64,000 nucleotides of DNA from Erwinia sorbitola (GCF_009738185.1 NZ_CP046509.1:809501-873500), one strand, 5' to 3'. Shown: positions 34,955-44,618, numbered from the stretch's first letter. Numbers and translations: made by a program. Notes: generated by a model from the letters alone, not told the origin.

Positions 34955-35941
34955 TTACCCGGCAGTGATTTCGTAAGGCAGCGGCTGAATAGCCAGCTGT
35001 CCGCCTTCATCGCCCTGCACTCGCAGCACGGTATCCGGTTCCAGATCGTTATTCATTACCGCCTGCACCCACACCTCGCCATTGTCCAGCTGGACTGCGG
35101 CGAGGATCGTGCCGGTCCGACGCCAGTTCTCACCCATCTTCATTTCCAGCGCATCGTTTGCCGCAGGTACGACACCTGCTTTGCCCGCCAGCCAGTAAAG
35201 TGCACGTTTATTGGCACCGCGGAATTTCGCACGCGCTACCATCTCCTGACCGGTATAGCAGCCTTTCTTAAAGCTGATGGCATCCAGCGCCTGTAAGTTA
35301 GTCGCCTGCGGGATCAGCTGCGCACTGGTCGCGCTGTCAATCACCGGGAAACCGGCTTCGATATCTAGTGCCAGCCATTGAGAACTGTTATTTAACTGCG
35401 CGCAATCCGCCAACGCCTCGCGCAGTGACTGCGCTTTTTCAGCGCTGGTGACCAGTAAAAAACGCTCGGCAGGCAGATCGAACCACAGCAGAGTACTCTC
35501 TCCATCCTGCACCACCGGCGTTTGGGCATCAGGCAGTGCGCTAAACAGATTGGTCAGCGCGGCTCTGGCCTGAAAACCCGCCACTCCCAGCAGTACGCTT
35601 TCATCGTCGGCGGCCAGCGTTACTTTGGCAAACACCGCATACTTTTTCAGTTCCGCCAGCTGGTTATCGCGCAGACTGCGGCGCTCAATAAAGGCAAGAC
35701 CGTCGGCACGATGAAACAGGCGCAGATTACTCCACATCTTCCCTTTGGCATCACAATGGGCGGCAGGGCGATGCTGATCGGCGGCGAGTGCGGCCACGTC
35801 CAGCGTTACCTGTCCCTGTAAATAGCTGACGCGATCGGCGCCAGTCGCGTTTACCAGCGCCCACTCTTCCAATGACATCAGGGTCAGCGGCAGACGAGCC
35901 GAAGCGGCGGGTTGACGCGGCGGGAAAGAAATAGTCGGCAT
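34955..35941 (-). CDS. ygfZ: Folate-binding protein YgfZ
   Basis: Tetrahydrofolate-binding protein that helps assemble or repair iron-sulfur clusters in enzymes such as MiaB. It has 328 residues (326 in E. coli). The signature KGCYTGQEMVARAKFRG, with the functionally important cysteine, lies near residue 228. The fold is related to GcvT. It is divergent from sdhE. Confidence 0.96.
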   Translation of the reverse strand: MPTISFPPRQPAASARLPLTLMSLEEWALVNATGADRVSYLQGQVTLDVAALAADQHRPAAHCDAKGKMWSNLRLFHRADGLAFIERRSLRDNQLAELKKYAVFAKVTLAADDESVLLGVAGFQARAALTNLFSALPDAQTPVVQDGESTLLWFDLPAERFLLVTSAEKAQSLREALADCAQLNNSSQWLALDIEAGFPVIDSATSAQLIPQATNLQALDAISFKKGCYTGQEMVARAKFRGANKRALYWLAGKAGVVPAANDALEMKMGENWRRTGTILAAVQLDNGEVWVQAVMNNDLEPDTVLRVQGDEGGQLAIQPLPYEITAG

Positions 35942-36167
35942 AATTCAGTCCTAAAGTAAGCAAGGGATGAAAATTGTTTTCTCATGTTAAAAGAGCAGCA
36001 CTGCTTTGCAACCTGTTTCCGGGAAAAGCGGCACAAAACGCGTGATAACCCTGTAACTGATGTCACTGTTTTGCGCGCTGACGCGCAGGGCTAAAATTGC
36101 TGCATCAACAGTGAGGCAAAAAAGCGGTACACTGAGCGCCATGTTTGGTTAACCAATGCAGAGTGAC

Positions 36168-36434
36168 ATGGATATTTCAAATAAATCACGTATTCACTGG
36201 GCCTGCCGTCGTGGCATGCGCGAACTCGATATCTCCATCATGCCTTTTTTTCAGTATGAATTTGACTCACTGACTGACGAAGACAAGCAGCTGTTTGTGC
36301 GTCTGCTGGAAAGTGACGATCCCGATCTGTTCAACTGGCTGATGAATCATGGTGAACCGGCTGATGCCGAACTGCAACGCATGGTGGCGTTGATTCAGGA
36401 AAGAAACAAGGCACGTGGCCCGGTGGCAATGTAA
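36168..36434 (+). CDS. sdhE: FAD assembly factor SdhE
   Basis: Small cytosolic protein that promotes covalent attachment of FAD to succinate dehydrogenase and fumarate reductase. The 88 residues from MDISNKSRIHWACRRG equal the E. coli length. The RGxxE flavinylation motif is present in RRGMRELD near residue 14. An upstream ATG (36156) would add four residues. It overlaps cptA by 20 bp. Confidence 0.97.
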   Translation: MDISNKSRIHWACRRGMRELDISIMPFFQYEFDSLTDEDKQLFVRLLESDDPDLFNWLMNHGEPADAELQRMVALIQERNKARGPVAM

Positions 36435-36828
36435 TCTACGGCCTTCCCGGCAGGCGCGCACGCTTTCACTATTGCTGCATAGTGCGGTGATGCTGGCGCT
36501 GCTGCTTGCTCCCTGGCCGGACAGTGCCGCACTGCCGCGAGCGATATTAATGCTGCTGGTGCTGATAGAGTGCCTGCGCGGCCAGCAGCGGCTCCTCCGC
36601 TGTCGGGGTGATTTTATCCTGCGTGAGGGGAGAGTGCTGATCTGGCAGCAGCGTCAGTGGCGCATGACTTCACGCCCGTGGCTGAGTCGCCTGGCGATGT
36701 GCCTCTCATTACAGGAAACATCAGGTTGCCGTCAGCGTCTGTGGCTATTTGCCGATGGCATGGAAAACAGTGAATGGCGGCTCCTGCGCCAGCAGCTGCT
36801 GAACGAAAAGGAACTGCGTGATGAGTAG
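36415..36828 (+). CDS. cptA: SdhE-linked membrane protein CptA (YgfX)
   Basis: Inner-membrane protein of the YgfX family, about 137 residues. Two hydrophobic helices (LLLHSAVMLALLLAPW and ALPRAILMLLVLIE) span residues ~18-52, followed by a basic soluble domain. It was first described as the toxin half of a pair with SdhE (then YgfY) that acts on FtsZ and MreB, and later as a partner of flavinylation; both readings rest on E. coli or Serratia work. The GTG start lies inside sdhE, as in E. coli. It overlaps creB by 8 bp. Confidence 0.9.
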   Translation: MARWQCNLRPSRQARTLSLLLHSAVMLALLLAPWPDSAALPRAILMLLVLIECLRGQQRLLRCRGDFILREGRVLIWQQRQWRMTSRPWLSRLAMCLSLQETSGCRQRLWLFADGMENSEWRLLRQQLLNEKELRDE

Positions 36829-37516
36829 CGCCACCATCTGGCTGGTAGAAGATGAAGCCGCCATTGCCGACACACTGCTGTATATGCTGCAACTGGAGGG
36901 GTTTGAAACCCGCTGGTTTCCCCGGGGAATGCCGCTGCTGGAAGCGCTGCCGCAGCAGGCTCCTGACCTGGTGATCCTGGATGTTGGCCTGCCTGATATC
37001 AATGGTTTTGAGCTGTGTCGGCGGTTGCTGGCGCAGCAGCCGGATCTTCCGGTACTGTTTCTTACCGCCCGTAGCGAAGAAGTTGACCGGCTGCTGGGGC
37101 TGGAAATCGGCGCAGATGACTACGTTGCTAAACCTTTCTCCCCGCGTGAAGTCTGTGCGCGGGTGCGTACTTTGCTGCGTCGCCTGCAAAAACAGCAGCG
37201 TATCGCACAGTCACCCCGCTATAACGTCGGCAATTTCACCCTTGATGAATCTGCCGCGCGCGTACAGTGGTGTGATCAGCCACTGACACTGACTCGCTAT
37301 GAATATCTGCTACTGAAAACGCTGCTGCTCTCCCCCGGGCGGGTGTTCTCACGTCAGCAGCTGATGAATCTGGTATGGAAAGAGGCAGAAGAGAGCCTTG
37401 ATCGCACTGTTGATACCCATATCAAAACCCTGCGCGCCAAGCTGCGTGATATTAATCCTCAGGAGCAGGTGCTGATGACTCACCGGGGGCTGGGTTACAG
37501 CCTGGTGGCGGGCTGA
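36821..37516 (+). CDS. creB: Response regulator CreB
   Basis: OmpR-family DNA-binding response regulator, partner of CreC. The receiver domain has the acidic pair in LVEDEAAIAD, the phosphoacceptor aspartate in VILDVGLPD near residue 54 and the lysine in YVAKPFSPREV near 105. The C-terminal winged helix ends THRGLGYSLV. I chose the ATG at 36821 (231 residues; E. coli 229); the GTG three bases earlier lies too close to AAGGAA. It overlaps cptA and touches creC (TGATG). In E. coli creB lies elsewhere in the chromosome. Confidence 0.95.
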   Translation: MSSATIWLVEDEAAIADTLLYMLQLEGFETRWFPRGMPLLEALPQQAPDLVILDVGLPDINGFELCRRLLAQQPDLPVLFLTARSEEVDRLLGLEIGADDYVAKPFSPREVCARVRTLLRRLQKQQRIAQSPRYNVGNFTLDESAARVQWCDQPLTLTRYEYLLLKTLLLSPGRVFSRQQLMNLVWKEAEESLDRTVDTHIKTLRAKLRDINPQEQVLMTHRGLGYSLVAG

Positions 37517-38934
37517 TGCGCATCGGAATGCGTCTGCTGCTGGGCTATTTTCTGATTGTCGCCGTGGCCGCGTGGTTTGTACTCAGCATCTTCTTAAAGG
37601 AGATTAAGCCCGGCGTGCGTCGGGCCACCGAAGGGACGCTGGTGGATACCGCCACGCTGCTGGCACAGTTTGCCCGTGCAGATATTATCAGCGGTAATCC
37701 GCAGCGGGGGCAGCTGGCGCAGGCATTCGCCCAGCTGCGAAACTATCGGGTTCATGCCAATATCAGCGGCATCGCTAAACGGCGTAACGAATATCATGTT
37801 TATCTCACTGATGCCAAAGGGATTGTGCTGTTTGATTCTGCCGGAGTGGCGGTGGGCAAGGACTACTCGCGCTGGAATGATGTGCTGCTGACGCTTCGCG
37901 GCCAGTACGGCGCACGCAGCACCCGCAGTAACCCGGATGATGATGCGAGTTCGGTCATGTATGTCGCCGCGCCGGTGCGAGATGGCGCGCAGCTGCTGGG
38001 TGTACTCAGCGTGGGGAAAGCGAACAGTACGATGGTGCCGGTAATCCGCCGTAGCGAACACCGCATTCTCTGGGCCGGTGCGGCGCTGCTGGGTATTGCT
38101 CTGTTGATAGGGCTGGGATTTGTCCTCTGGATTAACCGCTCCGTTGGGCGTCTGGTTCGTTATGCCGATTCCGTTACTGCGGGTGACGCACAGCCGCTGC
38201 CAGCCATGAACAGCACTGAGCTGCGCAAGCTGGCCCAGGCGCTGGAGAGTATGCGCCTCAGGCTCGAAGGTAAACGCTATATTGAGCACTATGCCCATGC
38301 ATTAACTCACGAGCTGAAAAGCCCGCTGGCGGCCATCCGTGGTGCAGCAGAAATTTTGCGCGAGTGTCCCCCGGCGGAGGTTGCTCAGCGCTTCTCAACT
38401 AATATCCTGCAACAGAATGCCCGAATGCAGCGGCTGATCGACAATCTGCTGCGCCAGGCGACGCTGGAAAACCGCCCGGAAATTCAGCGCCAGCCGGTCA
38501 GCCTGCTGCCGCTTATTACCTCGCTGTGTGACAGTCGGGCAGTGCAGGCACAGGGCAAGCGCCTGACCTTCGACGCTGCCGCCTTTGACGGGATTTCCGT
38601 GCGTGCTGATGCTCTGCTGCTGGAGCAGGCGCTGGCTAATCTGCTGGATAATGCCCTCGACTTTACGCCCCTGGGGGGCGAGGTGCGGCTTGAAGTCAGC
38701 CAGGCTGCCGATGAAGTTATTTTCACAGTACTGGATAGCGGCAGCGGGATTCCGGACTATGCGCTGCCCCATATATTTGACCGCTTCTACTCTTTGCCAC
38801 GCAGTAACGGGGAGAAAAGCAGCGGGTTGGGTCTCGCCTTTGTACAGGAGGTTGCACGGCTGCATCAGGGAGGTATCACTCTGACGCCACGTCCTGAAGG
38901 TGGCGTCTGCGCACAGCTTACTGTGAAAAAATAA
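37516..38934 (+). CDS. creC: Sensor histidine kinase CreC
   Basis: Membrane sensor kinase of the Cre system. It is 472 residues (474 in E. coli). An N-terminal helix (LLLGYFLIVAVAAWFVLSIF), a periplasmic sensor domain, a second helix near residue 185 (ILWAGAALLGIALLIGLGFVLW), a HAMP region, the H-box HALTHELKSPLA near 260 and the ATP-binding N, G1 and G2 boxes (LLDNALDF, DSGSGIP, GLGLAF) are all present. It is fused by overlap to creB and followed by creD. Confidence 0.96.
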   Translation: MRIGMRLLLGYFLIVAVAAWFVLSIFLKEIKPGVRRATEGTLVDTATLLAQFARADIISGNPQRGQLAQAFAQLRNYRVHANISGIAKRRNEYHVYLTDAKGIVLFDSAGVAVGKDYSRWNDVLLTLRGQYGARSTRSNPDDDASSVMYVAAPVRDGAQLLGVLSVGKANSTMVPVIRRSEHRILWAGAALLGIALLIGLGFVLWINRSVGRLVRYADSVTAGDAQPLPAMNSTELRKLAQALESMRLRLEGKRYIEHYAHALTHELKSPLAAIRGAAEILRECPPAEVAQRFSTNILQQNARMQRLIDNLLRQATLENRPEIQRQPVSLLPLITSLCDSRAVQAQGKRLTFDAAAFDGISVRADALLLEQALANLLDNALDFTPLGGEVRLEVSQAADEVIFTVLDSGSGIPDYALPHIFDRFYSLPRSNGEKSSGLGLAFVQEVARLHQGGITLTPRPEGGVCAQLTVKK

Positions 38935-38942
38935 CCGCTTAC

Positions 38943-38958
38943 TTCACCGTCTCTTCAC
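38943..38958 (+). promoter_or_regulatory. cre tag (CreB-binding site) of creD
   Basis: TTCAC-CGTCTC-TTCAC is a perfect TTCAC-N6-TTCAC cre tag. It lies 66 bp before the creD start and 9 bp after creC, as expected for a CreB-activated creD promoter. Confidence 0.92.
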
Positions 38959-39023
38959 ATAACTTCATTTTCTCCCCATTCAGGCGGGCTATCTTCTGCG
39001 CTATACACACAGGAGAATCCAAC

Positions 39024-40391
39024 ATGAATAAATCCCCGGTATTATGGAAAATGCTCACCCTGATTGGCTGCCTATTGCTGCTGCTGGTTCCACTCAGTTT
39101 ACTCAGTTCGCTCATCGACGAACGCAGCATCTGGCGCGACAGCGTGGCCGATAAGCTCAGTCAGAGCACCAGCGGCCCGCAGCGCCTGTTTGGGCCACTG
39201 ATTGCCATTCCATGGAGCGAAGTCGTAACGGAAACACGCGACGGAAAAGAGGTCACGGTTCAGCGTAGTCATTTACGCTACTATCTGCCTAAAAACCTGC
39301 GAGTGGTGGGGGATCAGGAAGTAGAAAAGCGCAACGTCGGCATTTATCAGGGGCAGGTCTGGCGAACGGGGTTTACCATCAACGCCATCTTTGACAGCGA
39401 ACAGCTGGCGGATATTAAAAAGCCCGGCATCACTCTTGGCGACCCCTGGCTGGTTATGGGAGTAGGTGACTCACGCGGGATCAGCAGCGTAACGCCGCTG
39501 AATATTGGCGACAGGCAGTTTGACTTCCAGCCGGGCAGCGATCTTCCCGGCAGTAGCGAAGGGCTGCATGTGGCGCTGCCTGCTGAAGTTTTACAGGAAA
39601 AAAATCTGGCGCTGAACTTCGCGCTTAAATTGCAGGGCACGCAGCGGCTGGAAGTGGTGCCTCTGGGTAAAAACAGTACCTTTGACCTGAAAAGCAACTG
39701 GCCGCATCCGGGTTTTACCGGCAGCTTCCTGCCGGAGCAGCGCCAGATCACGCCTGACGGTTTTACCGCCCGCTGGCAGAGCAGCTGGTTTGCTAACAAT
39801 CTTAACTCGCTGGTGCGCGATGATTTCACCGTCAGCAGCGACAAGCTTCCGGCCTTCAGTGCAATGGTGGTCAACCCGGTCGATCAGTATCAACAGACCG
39901 AGCGAGCGGTTAAGTATGCCATTCTGCTGATTGGCCTGACCTATATGGCCTTCTTCCTGTTTGAAACGCTGACTGCGTTGCGTGTGCATCCGATGCAGTA
40001 TCTGCTGGTGGGACTGTCGCTGGTGATGTTCTTCCTCGTGCTGCTGGCTCTTTCCGAACATATCGGCTTTAACCTTGCCTGGCTCACCGCCAGCCTGACC
40101 TGTGCGGCGATAAACGGCTTCTATTTGCAGGCGGTATTACGCGGGTGGCGACGCAGCCTGATGTTTGTTGGCGGTTTACTGGTGCTGGATGCCGTGCTGT
40201 GGCAGCTGTTGCAGTCTGAAGACAGCGCGCTGCTGCTGGGAACCGGCGTGCTGATGGCGGCGCTGGCAGCTGTCATGGCCCTGACGAGGAATATTGACTG
40301 GTATCGCCTGTCGGCAACGGTGATGCCGGAAGTGGCCACCGATGGTGCGCAGGATCTGGACGAAGAAGGGCGCTTCAGGCTGTGGAAATAA
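39024..40391 (+). CDS. creD: Inner-membrane protein CreD
   Basis: Integral inner-membrane protein of the Cre regulon. It has 455 residues (450 in E. coli). One N-terminal helix (MLTLIGCLLLLLVPLSLLSSLI) is followed by a large periplasmic domain of about 270 residues and then about six closely spaced helices from residue ~295. It is induced by CreB in other species and linked to colicin and beta-lactam phenotypes; its molecular action is unknown. It carries its own cre tag and converges on fldB. Confidence 0.95.
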   Translation: MNKSPVLWKMLTLIGCLLLLLVPLSLLSSLIDERSIWRDSVADKLSQSTSGPQRLFGPLIAIPWSEVVTETRDGKEVTVQRSHLRYYLPKNLRVVGDQEVEKRNVGIYQGQVWRTGFTINAIFDSEQLADIKKPGITLGDPWLVMGVGDSRGISSVTPLNIGDRQFDFQPGSDLPGSSEGLHVALPAEVLQEKNLALNFALKLQGTQRLEVVPLGKNSTFDLKSNWPHPGFTGSFLPEQRQITPDGFTARWQSSWFANNLNSLVRDDFTVSSDKLPAFSAMVVNPVDQYQQTERAVKYAILLIGLTYMAFFLFETLTALRVHPMQYLLVGLSLVMFFLVLLALSEHIGFNLAWLTASLTCAAINGFYLQAVLRGWRRSLMFVGGLLVLDAVLWQLLQSEDSALLLGTGVLMAALAAVMALTRNIDWYRLSATVMPEVATDGAQDLDEEGRFRLWK

Positions 40392-40404
40392 CAGGATAAT
40401 AGAT

Positions 40405-40437
40405 CCCGGGGCGACCAAAAATAGCGGCCGCCCCGGG
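40405..40437. terminator. GC-rich hairpin between creD and fldB
   Basis: CCCGGGGCG and CGCCCCGGG form a perfect 9-bp stem between two convergent genes. No T run follows on either strand; it may still stop or protect both transcripts. Confidence 0.5.
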
Positions 40438-40461
40438 TGCCGTTGGCTTGCAGCGGCAGGC

Positions 40462-40980
40462 TTAAAGCAGTTCGGCCATCTCGGTGAGAATCTGTTCGCA
40501 CCACTGTGCAATACGTTCATCGGTCTGTTCAAACTGGTTGATATCATCCAGCGCCAGGCCGACAAACTGCTTACCATCGGCAGTCAGCGGTTTTTTACTG
40601 GTAAACTCATAGCCTTCCAGCGGCCAGTAGCCAACAAACTGCACCCCGGATGGTGCCAGCACTTCATGCAGCATGCCCAGCGCATCGAGAAACCATTCGC
40701 TGTACTCTCCCTGATCGCCCATACCGTAGAGCGCCACAACTTTGTCCTGTAAATTCAACTGTGGCAGATCGGTCCAGATCGCCTCCCAGTCCTCCTGCAG
40801 CTCGCCAAAATCCCAGGTTGGAATCCCAAGGATCAGCAGATCGTACTGCTCCATCAGCGCAGGGGAATCATCTTTCAGGTTATGCAATGTGACCAGATCT
40901 TCACCGATAAAGTCACGGATCTTCTCTGCGGCCATCTCGGTGTAACAGGTGCTGGAACCATAAAACAGACCGATTTTCAT
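40462..40980 (-). CDS. fldB: Flavodoxin FldB
   Basis: FMN electron-transfer protein of the long-chain flavodoxin type. The FMN phosphate loop is GLFYGSSTCYTE at the N terminus, the second FMN contact is GIPTWDFGELQEDW near residue 55, and GDQGEYSEWFLDALG is the third. From MKIGLFYG it has 172 residues (173 in E. coli). An ATG 15 bp upstream (40995) is in frame and cannot be excluded, since neither has a clear ribosome-binding site. It is divergent from xerD. Confidence 0.95.
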   Translation of the reverse strand: MKIGLFYGSSTCYTEMAAEKIRDFIGEDLVTLHNLKDDSPALMEQYDLLILGIPTWDFGELQEDWEAIWTDLPQLNLQDKVVALYGMGDQGEYSEWFLDALGMLHEVLAPSGVQFVGYWPLEGYEFTSKKPLTADGKQFVGLALDDINQFEQTDERIAQWCEQILTEMAELL

Positions 40981-41160
40981 CGTAGTAAAACTCATTTTTC
41001 GTAAAGTCTGGCGGCGATTATATCAGAAGCGGGCAGAAATGAGGCATAATGGGTACACTTTGTACGGCAGGTGAGTGCGCTATTATGCTGATTTTTAAGT
41101 ATAAAGTTGTTTGTTGTAGCGCACTCAGCGTCATAAGAATCGCAGACAGGAGAAGTTGAG

Positions 41161-42054
41161 GTGCAGGATAACGATCTGATTGAGCAATTTCTTGATGCAC
41201 TGTGGATCGAGCGCAACCTGGCGCAAAATACCGTCGCCTCTTACCGCCTCGACTTACGCTCGCTCTGCGATTGGTTACAGCATCACCAGCTTGCGCTGCT
41301 AACGGTTGACGCGGTGGAGTTGCAGGGCTTTCTCGCCGAACGGCTGGAGGGCGGCTACAAGGCGACCAGCTCTGCGCGTCTACTCAGCGCCATGCGCCGT
41401 CTGTTCCAGTATCTCTACCGGGAGAAACTACGGGCTGACGATCCCAGCGCGCTATTATCATCGCCCAAACTGCCGCAGCGCCTGCCGAAAGATCTCTCTG
41501 AGGCGCAGGTGGTGAGGTTGCTACAGGCACCGTGTCTCGACCAGCCCATTGAACTACGCGACAAAGCGATGCTGGAGCTACTTTACGCCACCGGGCTGCG
41601 CGTGACGGAGCTGGTTGGCCTGACCCTCAGCGATATCAGCCTGCGCCAGGGGGTGGTGCGGGTGATCGGTAAAGGTAATAAAGAGCGGCTGGTGCCAATG
41701 GGTGAAGAGGCGGTGCACTGGATTGAACAGTTTGTGGAGTATGGCCGTCCCTGGCTGCTCAACGGCAAGACGATTGACGTGCTGTTTCCCAGCAACCGTG
41801 CACAGCAGATGACCCGGCAAACTTTCTGGCATCGTATCAAGCATTACGCCACACTGGCGGGTATCGACAGTGAAAAACTGTCACCGCACGTGCTGCGTCA
41901 TGCTTTCGCCACCCATCTGCTGAACCACGGGGCAGATTTACGTGTCGTACAGATGCTGTTAGGTCACAGTGATCTATCTACCACCCAGATTTACACGCAC
42001 GTGGCGACAGAACGCCTGCGTCAGCTACATCAGCAGCACCACCCACGTGCCTGA
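41161..42054 (+). CDS. xerD: Site-specific tyrosine recombinase XerD
   Basis: Works with XerC at dif to resolve chromosome dimers at division. It has 297 residues (298 in E. coli). The N-terminal core-binding domain (IEQFLDALWIERNLAQNT) is followed by the catalytic domain with ATGLRVTELVGL, HVLRHAFATHLLNHG and LLGHSDLSTTQIYTHV, which hold the Arg-His-Arg-Tyr residues. The start is GTG, preceded by AGGAGAAG. It is followed by dsbC and recJ in the same order as E. coli. Confidence 0.97.
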   Translation: MQDNDLIEQFLDALWIERNLAQNTVASYRLDLRSLCDWLQHHQLALLTVDAVELQGFLAERLEGGYKATSSARLLSAMRRLFQYLYREKLRADDPSALLSSPKLPQRLPKDLSEAQVVRLLQAPCLDQPIELRDKAMLELLYATGLRVTELVGLTLSDISLRQGVVRVIGKGNKERLVPMGEEAVHWIEQFVEYGRPWLLNGKTIDVLFPSNRAQQMTRQTFWHRIKHYATLAGIDSEKLSPHVLRHAFATHLLNHGADLRVVQMLLGHSDLSTTQIYTHVATERLRQLHQQHHPRA

Positions 42055-42100
42055 TTTACATGAAAATACAGCCCGCTTAGTTAGGCTATAAGGATATGAA

Positions 42101-42805
42101 ATGAAGAAGCATTACCTGTTACTTTCGGGACTCATTGCGTTTGCCAGTGGACTGGCCCATGCCGATGATGCAGCGATTAAACAGTCTCTGAATAAGCTGG
42201 GCTTACAGCAGACCGAGATCCAGCCTTCGCCTCTGCCGGGATTTAAAACCGTCCTGAGCGAAAGCGGCGTGCTGTATGTGACCGACGATGGTAAGCATTT
42301 CGTTCAGGGGCCGCTCTATGATGTCAGCGGTAGCCAGCCGGTCAACGTGACCAACCAGCTTCTGGACAAGAAGGTGGAAGCTCTGAGCAAAGATATGATC
42401 GTGTACAAAGCGGCGAAAGAGCAGCATGTGATTACGGTATTTACCGATATTACCTGCGGCTACTGCCACAAACTGCATCAGCAGATGGCCGACTATAATG
42501 CGCTGGGCATCACCGTGCGCTATCTGGCTTTCCCGCGTGAGGGGCTGACCGGAAAAGTGGCAAAAGATATGAAATCGATCTGGTGTACCGCCGATCGCCG
42601 TAAAGCCTTCGATGCCGCAATGAAAGGTGAAGAAGTGTCACCAGCGGACTGCAAAATCGATATTGGCCAGCAGTACAAACTGGGTATTCTTTACGGTATC
42701 CAGGGCACCCCGGCGATGCTGACTGAGAACGGCAGTATGATCCCAGGCTATCAAAGCCCGCAGGATCTGAAGAAATTCCTCGACAGCCAGAAAAACGGCG
42801 GCTGA
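42101..42805 (+). CDS. dsbC: Thiol:disulfide isomerase DsbC
   Basis: Periplasmic dimeric isomerase that rearranges wrong disulfides; kept reduced by DsbD. It has 234 residues (236 in E. coli). A signal peptide ends near HADDA (residue ~21). The N-terminal dimerisation domain is followed by the thioredoxin fold with the active site CGYC at 119-122 and the cis-proline loop GIQGTPAML. AAGGATATGAA precedes the ATG. Its stop overlaps the recJ start (TGATG). Confidence 0.97.
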   Translation: MKKHYLLLSGLIAFASGLAHADDAAIKQSLNKLGLQQTEIQPSPLPGFKTVLSESGVLYVTDDGKHFVQGPLYDVSGSQPVNVTNQLLDKKVEALSKDMIVYKAAKEQHVITVFTDITCGYCHKLHQQMADYNALGITVRYLAFPREGLTGKVAKDMKSIWCTADRRKAFDAAMKGEEVSPADCKIDIGQQYKLGILYGIQGTPAMLTENGSMIPGYQSPQDLKKFLDSQKNGG

Positions 42806-44529
42806 TGTCAGTGAACAGTAAAACAGAACTCCGTCGCCGTGAGGCGACGGACACCGACGCTTTACCTGCCGATCTTCACCCTCTGCTACGTCGTCTCTAT
42901 GCCCGTCGCGGAATCCGCCAGGCCAGTGAGCTGGAGCGCGGCGCAAAGAATCTGCATCCTTTCCAGTCCCTTAGCGGTATTCAGGCGGCGGTGGAGATTC
43001 TGCAACGGGCGCTCGCCAATAATCTTTGCATTATGATTGTGGGCGACTTTGACGCCGACGGTGCCACCAGTACGGCGTTGACCGTGCTGGCGCTGCGCAG
43101 CATGGGCGGGCAGAACGTTAAGTATCTGGTGCCTAACCGTTTTGATGATGGCTACGGCCTCAGCCCGGAAGTGGTGGAGCAGGCGGCGGCGCGCGGCGCG
43201 CAGCTGATCGTCACCGTGGATAACGGTATCTCCTCCCATGCAGGAGTTGCTCTGGCCCATGAAAAGGGCATTCCGGTGGTAGTGACCGATCACCACCTGC
43301 CGGGCGAGACGCTTCCGGATGCCGATGCCATTGTTAACCCGAATCTTAACGACTGCACATTCCCCTCCAAATCGCTGGCGGGCGTTGGTGTCGCGTTTTA
43401 TCTGATGCTGGCGCTGCGATCGCAGCTGCGTAATTGCGGTGTGACCACCCTGCCGAATCTGGCTGAACTGCTGGATCTGGTGGCGCTGGGTACCGTTGCA
43501 GACGTCGTACCGCTGGATGCCAACAACCGTATTCTGGTCTGGCAGGGACTGAGCCGCATTCGCGCCGGGAAATGCCGTCCCGGTATTCGTGCTCTGCTGG
43601 AAATTGCCAACCGTGATGCTCGTCAGCTGGCCGCCAGCGACTTAGGTTTTGCCCTCGGGCCGCGCCTGAATGCCGCCGGAAGGCTGGATGATATGTCGGT
43701 TGGCGTGGCGCTGCTGCTCAGTGAGGATCTGGGCCAGGCGCGCATGCTCGCCAGCGAGCTGGATGCGCTTAATCAGACGCGCAAAGAGATCGAGCAGGGG
43801 ATGCAGTCGGAGGCGCTGGCACTGTGCGACCGTCTTGAGGCCAGCAGCGAAGCGCTGCCGCTCGGCATTGCCATGTATCATCCGGAGTGGCATCAGGGCG
43901 TGGTGGGTATTCTGGCTTCACGCCTGAAAGAGCGCTTCCACCGCCCGGTGATTGCCTTTGCACCAGCAGGTGATGGCACGCTGAAAGGCTCCGGACGTTC
44001 AATTGCCGGGCTGCATATGCGCGATGCACTGGAGCGGCTGGATACTCTCAATCCCGGGCTGATCATCAAATTTGGCGGTCATGCAATGGCGGCCGGGTTA
44101 TCGCTGGAAGAGGCTAACTTTGACCGTTTCCGTCAGTGCTTTGCCGACCTTGTGGGCGACTGGCTTGATGCCGAATCCCTTCAGGGAGTGGTCTGGTCAG
44201 ACGGCGAGCTGATGGCGCAGGAGCTGACGCTGCCCACCGCTGAACTGCTGCGTGAAGCAGGGCCATGGGGCCAGGCGTTCCCGGAACCGACCTTTGACGG
44301 GAAGTTCAGGCTGCTTCAGCAGAAGCTGGTGGGCGAGCGTCACCTGAAAGTGATGATTGAACCGCTTGGCGGTGGGCCACTGCTCGACGGTATCGCTTTT
44401 AACATCGATACGGCGCTCTGGCCGGATCCGAGCGTAAAACAGGTGGAGCTGGCCTATAAGCTCGACGTCAATGAGTTTCGCGGTAACCGCAACGTGCAGC
44501 TAATCATCGACCACCTCTGGGCGTTGTAA
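42805..44529 (+). CDS. recJ: Single-strand-specific exonuclease RecJ
   Basis: 5'-3' single-strand DNA exonuclease of the DHH family, used in recombination and mismatch repair. It has 574 residues (577 in E. coli). The metal motifs GDFDADGATST (residue ~77), TVDNGISSH (~135) and VVTDHHLPG (DHH, ~158) are present, as is the FGGHAMAAGLSL motif near 420. It overlaps dsbC by one base and precedes prfB. Confidence 0.97.
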   Translation: MSVNSKTELRRREATDTDALPADLHPLLRRLYARRGIRQASELERGAKNLHPFQSLSGIQAAVEILQRALANNLCIMIVGDFDADGATSTALTVLALRSMGGQNVKYLVPNRFDDGYGLSPEVVEQAAARGAQLIVTVDNGISSHAGVALAHEKGIPVVVTDHHLPGETLPDADAIVNPNLNDCTFPSKSLAGVGVAFYLMLALRSQLRNCGVTTLPNLAELLDLVALGTVADVVPLDANNRILVWQGLSRIRAGKCRPGIRALLEIANRDARQLAASDLGFALGPRLNAAGRLDDMSVGVALLLSEDLGQARMLASELDALNQTRKEIEQGMQSEALALCDRLEASSEALPLGIAMYHPEWHQGVVGILASRLKERFHRPVIAFAPAGDGTLKGSGRSIAGLHMRDALERLDTLNPGLIIKFGGHAMAAGLSLEEANFDRFRQCFADLVGDWLDAESLQGVVWSDGELMAQELTLPTAELLREAGPWGQAFPEPTFDGKFRLLQQKLVGERHLKVMIEPLGGGPLLDGIAFNIDTALWPDPSVKQVELAYKLDVNEFRGNRNVQLIIDHLWAL

Positions 44530-44546
44530 TCTGATGTGTATCGCAT

Positions 44547-44577
44547 AGCACTGAACGCACAAGATGCGTTCAGTGCT
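44547..44577. other. 13-bp perfect hairpin between recJ and prfB
   Basis: AGCACTGAACGCA and TGCGTTCAGTGCT pair over 13 bp around the loop CAAGA. It has no T run. It lies 17 bp after recJ and may act in 3'-end protection or as a weak terminator. Confidence 0.6.
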
Positions 44578-44618
44578 ACAAACCGTACGCTGTTTCGGTT
44601 AAACTGCACCGTTACATT

